Source: Campylobacteraceae bacterium (GTDB lineage Bacteria; Campylobacterota; Campylobacteria; Campylobacterales; Sulfurovaceae). From it: a stretch of 6,618 nt of DNA. The DNA lies in assembly GCA_027023325.1 (NCBI GenBank), contig JALVVQ010000299.1:1-6618 (forward strand). Direction: 5' to 3'. Position 1 is the stretch's first letter, and the number at the start of each line of letters is the position of its first letter. This document shows, piece by piece, positions 1 through 5,112 of the stretch. The translations under genes and the position numbers were made by a program. The notes under the pieces were generated by a model, which searched no databases, was not told the origin of the DNA, and saw only the letters and a program-made list of their open reading frames with translations.

Positions 1-220
1 GTTTCACATATTCATACAGATTGGTGCCTTCTTGTAGCTTTTGCGTCGTAGCGATAGCATAGGCAGTCATCCCGGTCTTTTTTGTGAGTTCTTGGCTCAT
101 CTTTTCCAAAACAAGCGATGCTTTTGGTGTGATCAAGTAATCATTGACAAGAAAGTGTGCAGAAACAGAAAGTGAGAGTAACCAAGCAAGCAAGGTTACC
201 CTTGCTAATGCTTGTGTCAT
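1..220 (-). CDS. Exported or membrane-anchored protein, N-terminal part only (cut by left window edge)
   Basis: An open frame starts at an ATG at 218-220 and runs without a stop to the left edge, giving 73 complete codons. The first 21 residues look like a signal peptide: a short start with Arg7, a hydrophobic core (residues 8-17, including LLAWLL) and a V-S-A cleavage-type site after Ala21, so the mature part probably acts in the periplasm or at the outer face of the membrane. The following region (residues about 34-60, with LVLEKMSQELTKKTG) looks like an amphipathic helix leading into a strand. It faintly resembles the start of TPM-domain proteins, but I could not confirm this. The start is supported by AGGG six bases upstream and by a gap of only three bases after the preceding small gene. 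It is therefore probably the last visible gene of the cbb3 oxidase operon and may help assemble or maintain that enzyme. That role is inference from position alone. Confidence 0.8.
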   Translation of the reverse strand, partial: MTQALARVTLLAWLLSLSVSAHFLVNDYLITPKASLVLEKMSQELTKKTGMTAYAIATTQKLQEGTNLYEYVK

Positions 221-223
221 TTT

Positions 224-313
224 TTACCCTATATAGAGGTGATTAGGAGTCAGTACTGCCCAGAGTGTAATCGCAGCCATGGCAACCAATAGTAATGATA
301 AAATTTTATCCAT
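224..313 (-). CDS. 29-residue single-helix membrane protein in the cbb3 oxidase operon
   Basis: A 29-codon frame (ATG at 311-313, TAA at 224-226) fits exactly between the DUF4006 gene and the next gene, with gaps of 10 and 3 bases. A good Shine-Dalgarno, AAGGAG, lies six bases before its ATG and directly follows the DUF4006 stop. The peptide begins MDKILSLLLVAM and has one hydrophobic stretch at residues 4-21, then a short polar tail with PNH and a terminal Gly. The lysine at position 3 suggests the N terminus stays in the cytoplasm. I recognise no family. By analogy only, cbb3 oxidases are known to carry small one-helix subunits (CcoQ, and CcoM in Pseudomonas stutzeri), so an accessory subunit or assembly helper is a reasonable guess. 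A longer version starting at 412 would overlap the DUF4006 gene by 89 bases and is much less likely. Confidence 0.75.
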   Translation of the reverse strand: MDKILSLLLVAMAAITLWAVLTPNHLYIG

Positions 314-323
314 TTTATACTCC

Positions 324-554
324 TTATTTTGCAGGCTTAAATGCAAAATCTGCATTTGCCTTACTTGTCGTCTTGACATTATCCAATGTACCAACAATCG
401 GTGCTGGATCATAGAAGTTTGTCGCCTGTGCCTGCTGTGTCTGGATCGCCAATGTTACCAAGACAGCCAAAATGCTCAAAAGAAGCACTGTAGCAATCAG
501 CATTCCCGTAATACCACTGAGGGTAAAGAGCCCTCGTCTTGTATTTTCTGCCAT
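324..554 (-). CDS. DUF4006 family small membrane protein downstream of ccoP
   Basis: This 76-residue protein has a short charged N terminus (MAENTRRG), one membrane helix at about residues 15-38 (TGMLIATVLLLSILAVLV), and a polar C-terminal tail of about 38 residues that should lie in the periplasm under the positive-inside rule. The sequence pattern and its place directly behind ccoP match the DUF4006 family of Campylobacterota, which as I recall is found beside cbb3 oxidase genes and has no assigned biochemical function. The ATG at 552-554 is ten bases after the ccoP stop, with GGAG six bases upstream. It contains no cysteine, so it does not carry c-type haem. A structural or assembly role for the oxidase is inferred from the context. 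Confidence 0.87.
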   Translation of the reverse strand: MAENTRRGLFTLSGITGMLIATVLLLSILAVLVTLAIQTQQAQATNFYDPAPIVGTLDNVKTTSKANADFAFKPAK

Positions 555-564
555 ACTTGTCTCC

Positions 565-1446
565 TTATCGCTTCAACGATGAGATATAAGTCTCAAGCGC
601 TTTATTTTGTACTGGGGTAAATCTGGTCTTAAATGATGGCATAACACCAATCTTACCATGTTTTCCGCCTGCCAAAACATTAGGTACATCGTAGCCTGCT
701 ATCTTAGGGCCGACACTAGGTACACCTTCGCCTTTGGCACCATGGCATCCTGCACAGACACCGAACTCTGCCGGAGCCGTTCCTTTGCATCCGCTGGCTA
801 CAAACGCTGCTGCTTTTTCAGCTGCTGCGCCACTTGCCATACCTGGAGGCATGCCGCCTGGGAATGCTGCGATTGCATTTTGTCCATTGGCGATAATACC
901 AAGTACCTGTTTTTTGGTGTGGCCAGCTGTCAGATCTTCTGCTTTGCCAGAGAGCCCATCACCGGTAATACCGTGACACGGTGCACACTGCACCAAGAAA
1001 ATAGACTCACCCATATCTCTGAGAGTATCAGCATCTGCATTTTTATGCACTGCTTCAAACTTTGTATTGTAGGCTTTTACCTCATCATTCCACTGCCCGA
1101 TCTGGCTAAATGCATTGACCGAGTAAGGAGAGAGGAGAAAATACCAAATTCCCCAGATCATCGTACCTAGAAATGACCAAGCCCAACCGCTGGGAAGCTC
1201 GTTTTTATACTCACCGATACCATCCCAGTTTTCATCTGCGAGCTCACCAGAGGCAGTATCGTTCTGCATCTGCGCCAAATACTTGGCAGACACACCGAAG
1301 GACAATCCTGCGATCGCCAGCGCCCCGATCATGGTAATCCAGTTAATCGGATCACTCAAATCAATATGCATCTGCTGTACGACAATCACTGTTCCTATCA
1401 TCAATACTACAGCAAATACAAGACCTTTTACAATGAAAGAATTCAT
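565..1446 (-). CDS. ccoP: cbb3-type cytochrome c oxidase subunit III, dihaem cytochrome c (CcoP)
   Basis: CcoP takes electrons from soluble cytochrome c and passes them towards CcoO and CcoN. The 293-residue protein has three hydrophobic segments (about 5-25, 35-57 and 88-106). Between the second and third lies the conserved FixP-type segment WDGIGEYKNELPSGW (74-88), expected in the cytoplasm. The periplasmic part holds two c-type haem motifs: CAPCH (C154, C157, H158) and CAGCH (C231, C234, H235). Met199 in GGMPPGM and Met269 in GVMPSF are the likely sixth ligands. The first hydrophobic segment looks additional to the one or two helices found in many CcoP proteins. An extra cysteine, C220, lies 11 residues before the second motif. 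The ATG follows the ccoQ TGA with no gap, and GGAG within the end of ccoQ serves as ribosome binding site, so translation is probably coupled. Confidence 0.96.
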   Translation of the reverse strand: MNSFIVKGLVFAVVLMIGTVIVVQQMHIDLSDPINWITMIGALAIAGLSFGVSAKYLAQMQNDTASGELADENWDGIGEYKNELPSGWAWSFLGTMIWGIWYFLLSPYSVNAFSQIGQWNDEVKAYNTKFEAVHKNADADTLRDMGESIFLVQCAPCHGITGDGLSGKAEDLTAGHTKKQVLGIIANGQNAIAAFPGGMPPGMASGAAAEKAAAFVASGCKGTAPAEFGVCAGCHGAKGEGVPSVGPKIAGYDVPNVLAGGKHGKIGVMPSFKTRFTPVQNKALETYISSLKR

Positions 1447-1662
1447 TCACTTCTCCTTTTTTTCATGCTTGGTTCTGGATTCATTTTCAACGAGAGGCTT
1501 GCTGTCGATATTGTCATCGAGGGCAAGCTTTCCGTATTTCTCATAATCCTTTTCACCACTTTTTTCACTTTTATACAGATACATAATATAGCTATACAAT
1601 ACAGCCACGGCAATAACAGTCCCGATCAGGTACAAGTATGCCTGTATCTCAGCTATATTCAT
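1447..1662 (-). CDS. ccoQ: cbb3-type cytochrome c oxidase small subunit (CcoQ)
   Basis: This 71-residue protein has one membrane helix (about residues 10-29), a segment with KDYEKYGKLALDD (38-50), and a highly charged tail rich in Lys and Glu. The DYEKYxxLALDD pattern matches what I know of CcoQ proteins from Campylobacterota, and the position between ccoO and ccoP is the standard one. CcoQ is not catalytic; in other bacteria it stabilises the complex, helping CcoP associate with the CcoNO core. The ATG at 1660-1662 lies 11 bases after the ccoO stop, with a purine-rich AGGGATAGGA upstream. Its TGA is directly followed by the ccoP ATG. Confidence 0.93.
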   Translation of the reverse strand: MNIAEIQAYLYLIGTVIAVAVLYSYIMYLYKSEKSGEKDYEKYGKLALDDNIDSKPLVENESRTKHEKKEK

Positions 1663-1673
1663 ATCCTATCCCT

Positions 1674-2342
1674 CTACTTCAGTCGATTCAAATACGCAAT
1701 CAAAGCAACAATCTCAGGAATCTTTCCTGCATCTACCATGGCTTTGATGTCTGCTTTCTTCATCCCTGCTGCAATCTTTTTTGCTTCAGGCAGAATAGTC
1801 GCATCAAAATGCTTTTTGAAGGCATCTTTGCCCGCTGCTATCTCAGGACCGTAAGGCGTCTTGAAGATATTTTTCACAGTGACCGCTTCAGCATAGGCTG
1901 TCTCTATGTCGGCAACATTACTAAACTGATGCTTGTATGCCGGCATAATAGAATCAGGCACGACTGATTTGGGATTCCACATATGGTTCTCATGCCAGTC
2001 TGTGGTTCTGTAGTTTCCTACACGGTGAAGATCTGGACCGGTTCTTTTGGATCCCCAAAGGAATGGTCTGTCATAAGCATACTCACCAGAGAGTGAATAC
2101 TGACCATATCTGTCTGTCTCAGCCTTGAAAGGTCTGATCAACTGTGAATGACAAGAGAGACAGTTGTCTTTTTTGTAAACCTCTTTACCGGCCAATTGTA
2201 GTACTGTGTATGGCTTCAAACCCTTGATGGGCTGAGCAGACTCTGCAAAGTTGGGCAGAATCGTCACTAAACCTGCAAACGCGATTGTCAAAAACACTCC
2301 TACTGCGAAGAAGAATGGATTTTTCTCTAACCAATGAAACAT
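1674..2342 (-). CDS. ccoO: cbb3-type cytochrome c oxidase subunit II, monohaem cytochrome c (CcoO)
   Basis: CcoO is the membrane-anchored monohaem cytochrome c that relays electrons from CcoP to the haem b of CcoN. The 222-residue protein has an N-terminal helix (about residues 9-30) anchoring a periplasmic domain. The haem motif is CLSCH (C61, C64, H65), followed by the conserved SQLIRPF (66-72). The methionine ligand is very likely M133 in SIMPAY. Other family hallmarks are YDRPFLWGSKRTGPDL (90-105) and HMWNPKSVVPDS (120-131). The length is usual for the family. The ATG at 2340-2342 follows the ccoN stop by 11 bases, and that gap holds a strong GGAGG site, so the start is secure. Confidence 0.97.
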   Translation of the reverse strand: MFHWLEKNPFFFAVGVFLTIAFAGLVTILPNFAESAQPIKGLKPYTVLQLAGKEVYKKDNCLSCHSQLIRPFKAETDRYGQYSLSGEYAYDRPFLWGSKRTGPDLHRVGNYRTTDWHENHMWNPKSVVPDSIMPAYKHQFSNVADIETAYAEAVTVKNIFKTPYGPEIAAGKDAFKKHFDATILPEAKKIAAGMKKADIKAMVDAGKIPEIVALIAYLNRLK

Positions 2343-2353
2343 AACCTACCTCC

Positions 2354-3820
2354 TTATGCCATAGGTGATTTGAACTGTGGTTCAGTCTCAAGTCTTCTAC
2401 CTGAGGTTGCAGTTCTAAAGAAGTTATAAGCGAACATCAATACTCCGATAAAGAAGAGAAGTCCACCAAGCGCTCTGATCGTATAGTAGGGATGCAGTAC
2501 AGAGACTGTATCAATAAAGCTATACATCAAGTTACCATACTCATCCACGGCTCTCCACATCATACCCTGTGTGATTCCTGCGATCCACATAGAGGTAAAG
2601 TAGAGTACGATACCGATCGTCTGGATCCAAAACTGTGCATCCAAAAGGCTCTTAGAGTAAATTTCTCTTTTGAAGACTCTTGGTGCCATGTGCATCGTCG
2701 CGGCGAATGCCATAAATCCAACCCAGCCCAGTACGCCATCATGGACATGTCCAGGAATCCAGTCTGTAAAGTGCGCAATAGCATTGACTGATTTGACTGC
2801 TTGAATCGGCCCTTCCAGTGTGGAGAGCATATAGAAGGTAGAGGCAAGCACCATCAATTTGATGAGTGGATTCTCTGTCAACTGGTTCCAACCACCTTTC
2901 ATGGTCAACAGCATGTTGATCGCTGAGCCCCAAGAAGGTAGAATCAATACTACAGAGAATACCGATGCCATCGTCTGCACCCAGTCAGGTACGGTAGACC
3001 ACAGGAGGTGGTGACCACCCGCCCAAAGGTATACAAACATCAATCCCCAGAAAGAGAGGAGAGAAAGCTTATAAGAATAGACTGCTTGTCCAGACTCTTT
3101 TGGCAAGAAGTAGTAGATCATTGCAATGATAGGTACAGTAAAGACAAATGCCACCGCATTGTGTCCCCACCACCACTGAACCATTGCATCATTCGTACCA
3201 GCATACATAGAGACTGAGTGCATGATGTTACCCAGTCCACCAGAGAAGAAATAAGTCGGTACTTCCATGTTGTTAAACAGATACAGCATTGCTACACCAA
3301 GGAAGCAAGCGATATAGTACCACATAGAGATATAGAGTGACTTCTCTCTTCTCATGCCGATAAGACCAAACATTATAACGCCCCACAGCACCCAGATCAC
3401 AACGATCAATAGGTCAAGTGGCCATTCCATTTGAGCATATTCTTTACTTGCAGTTATACCCATTCCGAGCGATACCACAAGACCAGTGGCTGCAATAACA
3501 TATAGTCCAAACTGTAGTTTTCCCAAGAAAAGCAACAGCTTTGACTCTGCCATTGATACCTTCAGTACTCTTTGTGCCGAATAGTAAAAAGTAGCAAAAA
3601 TAGCACTGATTGTAAATCCATAAATCACCACATTGGTATGAAGTGGTCTCAATCTTGAGAATGTTCCATACTCGCCCAACCAGTAGTTAAGTTGGGGAAA
3701 TGCCAATTGCGATGCAATAATTACACCAATCAGCATTCCGACTATACCGAATATGACCGTAGTCCACATAAACAGTTTCACGACGGAATAATCATATTCC
3801 ATAGCTGCATTTGACTGCAT
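2354..3820 (-). CDS. ccoN: cbb3-type cytochrome c oxidase subunit I (CcoN)
   Basis: CcoN is the catalytic core in the inner membrane. It reduces oxygen to water at a haem b3-CuB centre and pumps protons, with high oxygen affinity. The 488-residue protein is of normal length and almost entirely helical membrane segments. The ligands are in place: H61 (RPLHTN) and H360 for haem b, H358 for haem b3 (GHVHDG), and H220 (WWWGHN) with H270 and H271 (AGGHH) for CuB. Y264 (FVYLW) lies six residues before H270, where the crosslinked tyrosine of cbb3 enzymes sits. E336 (TLEGP) matches the glutamate of the single K-type proton channel. The spacings between these residues (50, 66 and 88) match my memory of the Pseudomonas stutzeri enzyme. 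The start is fixed by an AGGAGG site five bases upstream. It is the first gene of the operon, behind its own promoter region. Confidence 0.98.
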   Translation of the reverse strand: MQSNAAMEYDYSVVKLFMWTTVIFGIVGMLIGVIIASQLAFPQLNYWLGEYGTFSRLRPLHTNVVIYGFTISAIFATFYYSAQRVLKVSMAESKLLLFLGKLQFGLYVIAATGLVVSLGMGITASKEYAQMEWPLDLLIVVIWVLWGVIMFGLIGMRREKSLYISMWYYIACFLGVAMLYLFNNMEVPTYFFSGGLGNIMHSVSMYAGTNDAMVQWWWGHNAVAFVFTVPIIAMIYYFLPKESGQAVYSYKLSLLSFWGLMFVYLWAGGHHLLWSTVPDWVQTMASVFSVVLILPSWGSAINMLLTMKGGWNQLTENPLIKLMVLASTFYMLSTLEGPIQAVKSVNAIAHFTDWIPGHVHDGVLGWVGFMAFAATMHMAPRVFKREIYSKSLLDAQFWIQTIGIVLYFTSMWIAGITQGMMWRAVDEYGNLMYSFIDTVSVLHPYYTIRALGGLLFFIGVLMFAYNFFRTATSGRRLETEPQFKSPMA

Positions 3821-3825
3821 ATAAG

Positions 3826-3831
3826 CCTCCT
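3826..3831 (-). promoter_or_regulatory. Strong ribosome binding site of ccoN
   Basis: AGGAGG, a full match to the Shine-Dalgarno consensus, lies five bases before the ccoN ATG. It fixes the start codon and suggests efficient translation of the first oxidase gene. Confidence 0.85.
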
Positions 3832-3842
3832 AAAATTAGTTT

Positions 3843-3870
3843 GTTACAGTAAAATTACAGTAACAGTAAC
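3843..3870 (-). repeat. Triple ACAGTAA repeat with an imperfect inverted repeat in the ccoN leader
   Basis: Read on the plus strand, ACAGTAA occurs three times (3846-3852, 3857-3863, 3863-3869). In addition, 3843-3864 forms an imperfect dyad with outer arms GTTAC and GTAAC and inner arms GTAA and TTAC. The block lies between the predicted transcription start and the ccoN ribosome binding site. It could bind a regulator as DNA or form a short hairpin in the leader RNA. No known operator is recognised, so function is unproven. Confidence 0.4.
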
Positions 3871-3876
3871 GGAGAC

Positions 3877-3882
3877 ATTATA
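3877..3882 (-). promoter_or_regulatory. Predicted -10 element of the ccoNOQP promoter
   Basis: A perfect TATAAT on the minus strand, 57 bases before the ccoN ATG, is flanked by AT-rich sequence. No credible TTGACA-like -35 is found 16-18 bases upstream. This is normal for sigma-70 promoters of Campylobacterota and also for activator-dependent promoters. Canonical spacing would place the transcription start at about 3870 and give a leader of about 50 bases. Confidence 0.6.
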
Positions 3883-3924
3883 AAGGTTTTTGGACAAAAA
3901 TAGCTTAATTCACTACTTATTTTG

Positions 3925-3938
3925 TTAATGTTCATTAA
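3925..3938. promoter_or_regulatory. CRP/FNR-type operator upstream of ccoN
   Basis: The 14-base sequence TTAATGTTCATTAA is a perfect inverted repeat of the form TTAAT-N4-ATTAA. It has the architecture of FNR sites (TTGAT-N4-ATCAA) and is close to the NssR-type TTAAC-N4-GTTAA of Campylobacter as I remember it. Its centre (3931.5) lies 61.5 bases upstream of the start predicted from the TATAAT box, a standard position for class I activation. An oxygen- or nitric-oxide-responsive CRP/FNR regulator is therefore the likely controller. This is inferred; no regulator gene is in the window. Confidence 0.55.
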
Positions 3939-3948
3939 TTTTTTTGCA

Positions 3949-3959
3949 TTGGTTACCAA
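3949..3959. promoter_or_regulatory. Palindrome TTGGT-T-ACCAA, possible second operator
   Basis: A perfect 11-base palindrome with 5-base arms is centred at 3954, about 22 bases (two helical turns) upstream of the FNR-like site. Symmetry extends imperfectly to GCAT/ATGC over 3946-3963, with one extra A. It resembles no operator I can name. It could bind a second regulator, or it could be part of the 3' region of the ddl transcript. Confidence 0.3.
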
Positions 3960-3989
3960 ATGCGACAGGGTGGGACATAGAGAGGGTTT

Positions 3990-4012
3990 AATAGGAGAAT
4001 TTATCTCCTATT
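3990..4012. terminator. Hairpin directly after ddl, possible weak terminator
   Basis: AATAGGAGA (3990-3998) and TCTCCTATT (4004-4012) form a perfect 9-bp stem around a five-base loop, beginning at the base after the ddl stop codon. On the ddl (minus) strand no T-run follows, so it is not a textbook intrinsic terminator. It may mark the end of the ddl message or protect it from decay. Whether transcription reads through into ccoN cannot be told from the sequence. Confidence 0.4.
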
Positions 4013-5053
4013 TTACGCCTTTCCTTTGGCACTTTGTATAGAATGAATATACTGATAGTCTATCACAATATTCTCTTCTGAGGGAAGGTTTCGAGATAGT
4101 CTCATTACCATTGCTTCAAAGTCTTCAAAAAGATAGTTTGCCATTGATCCTGGCACAGGATTAATCTCATTGAGATAAATCTCACCATCAATCTCAAAAA
4201 AGTCACAACGGATAATACTGCCTTTGAAGAGTGGATCATAGATCTTTTTAAAACTCTCCTGGATCTCTTGCCTGATGCTTTCTGCAATATCTGCCTCGTT
4301 GACCTGTGCATCTCGCGAGAAGTCCATATACTTTTTCTCAAAGTCCAAAAATCCCTCTTTTTCAGGTTCTTCTATGATCGAGAGCTCCCATCTGTCTGTC
4401 AAGCATCCTGCCTGGTTGAACTCTTTGACATTTTCGACAAAAGGTTCAATGATCACATCACTGTCAAACTCAAATGCCACATCTAAAGCATAGTCCAACT
4501 CCTCTGGGCTCTTTACCACACTCAATCCTATACTGCTACCCAACCGTACAGGCTTGATGATCACAGGGTATGGCATGGTGATTTTTCGCGCATCATTGCA
4601 ATTTAAATGCTCATAAGATACCGTTTTGACACCCACACTCTGCGCCAAACATTTGGTATAGAGTTTGTTGAAGCTCAATGCCGAAGCCTCGGTGCGTGGT
4701 GAGATAAACGGTACACTATAAAAACCCAACAGTGAAGCAATCTTACCATCTTCGCCATCCCTGCCATGGATAAGATTGAGTACGACATCAGTCTCTATAG
4801 GCTTGGAGCCAAACATACCTTCTGCGAAAAATCCTGTCTTCTTGAGTGTCAATTTTTTGCTTTTTTTGTATGCCCCTGATGAGAAAAACTTCGACTTCAT
4901 CTTCTCGCTATCTATCAGATAAAAATCTCGCATCGTATCTACAAATACAAACTGCAAAGTACTCTGCTTGAGCACCTTTTTCATTGTAATTGCTGAGACG
5001 ATACTCACCTCATGCTCATAACTAGACCCGCCAAAGAGAATTGTAATATTCAT
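4013..5053 (-). CDS. ddl: D-alanine-D-alanine ligase
   Basis: This enzyme joins two D-alanines in the cytoplasm using ATP, making the dipeptide that ends the peptidoglycan precursor. The 346-residue protein has the ATP-grasp Ddl signatures: GGSSYEHEVS (8-17) with E15 as the D-Ala-binding glutamate, HGRDGEDG (96-103), KPVRLGSSIGLS (167-178) with the serine loop, and R282/D284 followed by NEINPVPGSM (295-304), where E296 and N298 with D284 bind magnesium. Y242 in the omega loop (EKKYMDF) matches the tyrosine of D-Ala-D-Ala ligases rather than the histidine of D-Ala-D-Lac enzymes, so ordinary vancomycin-type precursors are expected. The ATG at 5051-5053 has AGGA seven bases upstream, within the last units of the heptamer array. 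It follows carA by 58 bases and is probably co-transcribed with it. Confidence 0.96.
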   Translation of the reverse strand: MNITILFGGSSYEHEVSIVSAITMKKVLKQSTLQFVFVDTMRDFYLIDSEKMKSKFFSSGAYKKSKKLTLKKTGFFAEGMFGSKPIETDVVLNLIHGRDGEDGKIASLLGFYSVPFISPRTEASALSFNKLYTKCLAQSVGVKTVSYEHLNCNDARKITMPYPVIIKPVRLGSSIGLSVVKSPEELDYALDVAFEFDSDVIIEPFVENVKEFNQAGCLTDRWELSIIEEPEKEGFLDFEKKYMDFSRDAQVNEADIAESIRQEIQESFKKIYDPLFKGSIIRCDFFEIDGEIYLNEINPVPGSMANYLFEDFEAMVMRLSRNLPSEENIVIDYQYIHSIQSAKGKA

Positions 5054-5112
5054 GCTAATTTCCTAAATTTCTAATTTCTAATTTCTAATTCCTAATTCCT
5101 AATTCCTAATTC
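5054..5112 (-). repeat. Tandem heptamer array between carA and ddl
   Basis: Read on the minus strand, the whole gap is a tandem array: four perfect GAATTAG units (5085-5112, the first sharing the G of the carA TAG stop), two AAATTAG units (5071-5084), then two 8-base variants, AAATTTAG and GAAATTAG (5055-5070). Every unit ends in TAG. Because 7 is not a multiple of 3, the array carries stop codons in all three frames on the minus strand, and TAA in all three on the plus strand. The last units provide the AGGA used as the ddl ribosome binding site. Confidence 0.9.

Noticed and set aside
297..310. Perfect 14-base palindrome GATAAAATTTTATC at the start of the 29-codon gene
   Set aside because: It encodes D-K-I-L-S of the peptide, has no loop for an RNA hairpin, and AT-rich palindromes of this type arise easily by chance.
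224..412. A 62-codon minus-strand frame covering the 29-codon gene
   Set aside because: The upstream part overlaps the DUF4006 gene in another frame, has no ribosome binding site and no family-like sequence. The internal ATG at 311-313 has AAGGAG and exact operon spacing.
658..1170. Long plus-strand open frame of 170 codons
   Set aside because: It lies entirely opposite ccoP, is rich in Cys and Arg as expected of an antisense shadow, and has no credible start signal.
3892..3897. TTGTCC on the minus strand as a -35 box for ccoN
   Set aside because: It is only nine bases from the TATAAT box, far too close for a sigma-70 -35 element.
3946..3963. Hairpin as a terminator for ddl
   Set aside because: On the ddl strand it is followed by A residues rather than T residues, so it lacks the terminator signature.
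5054..5112. Heptamer array as a CRISPR array or attachment site
   Set aside because: The units are 7-8 bases with no spacers, and no cas, integrase or transposase gene is present.
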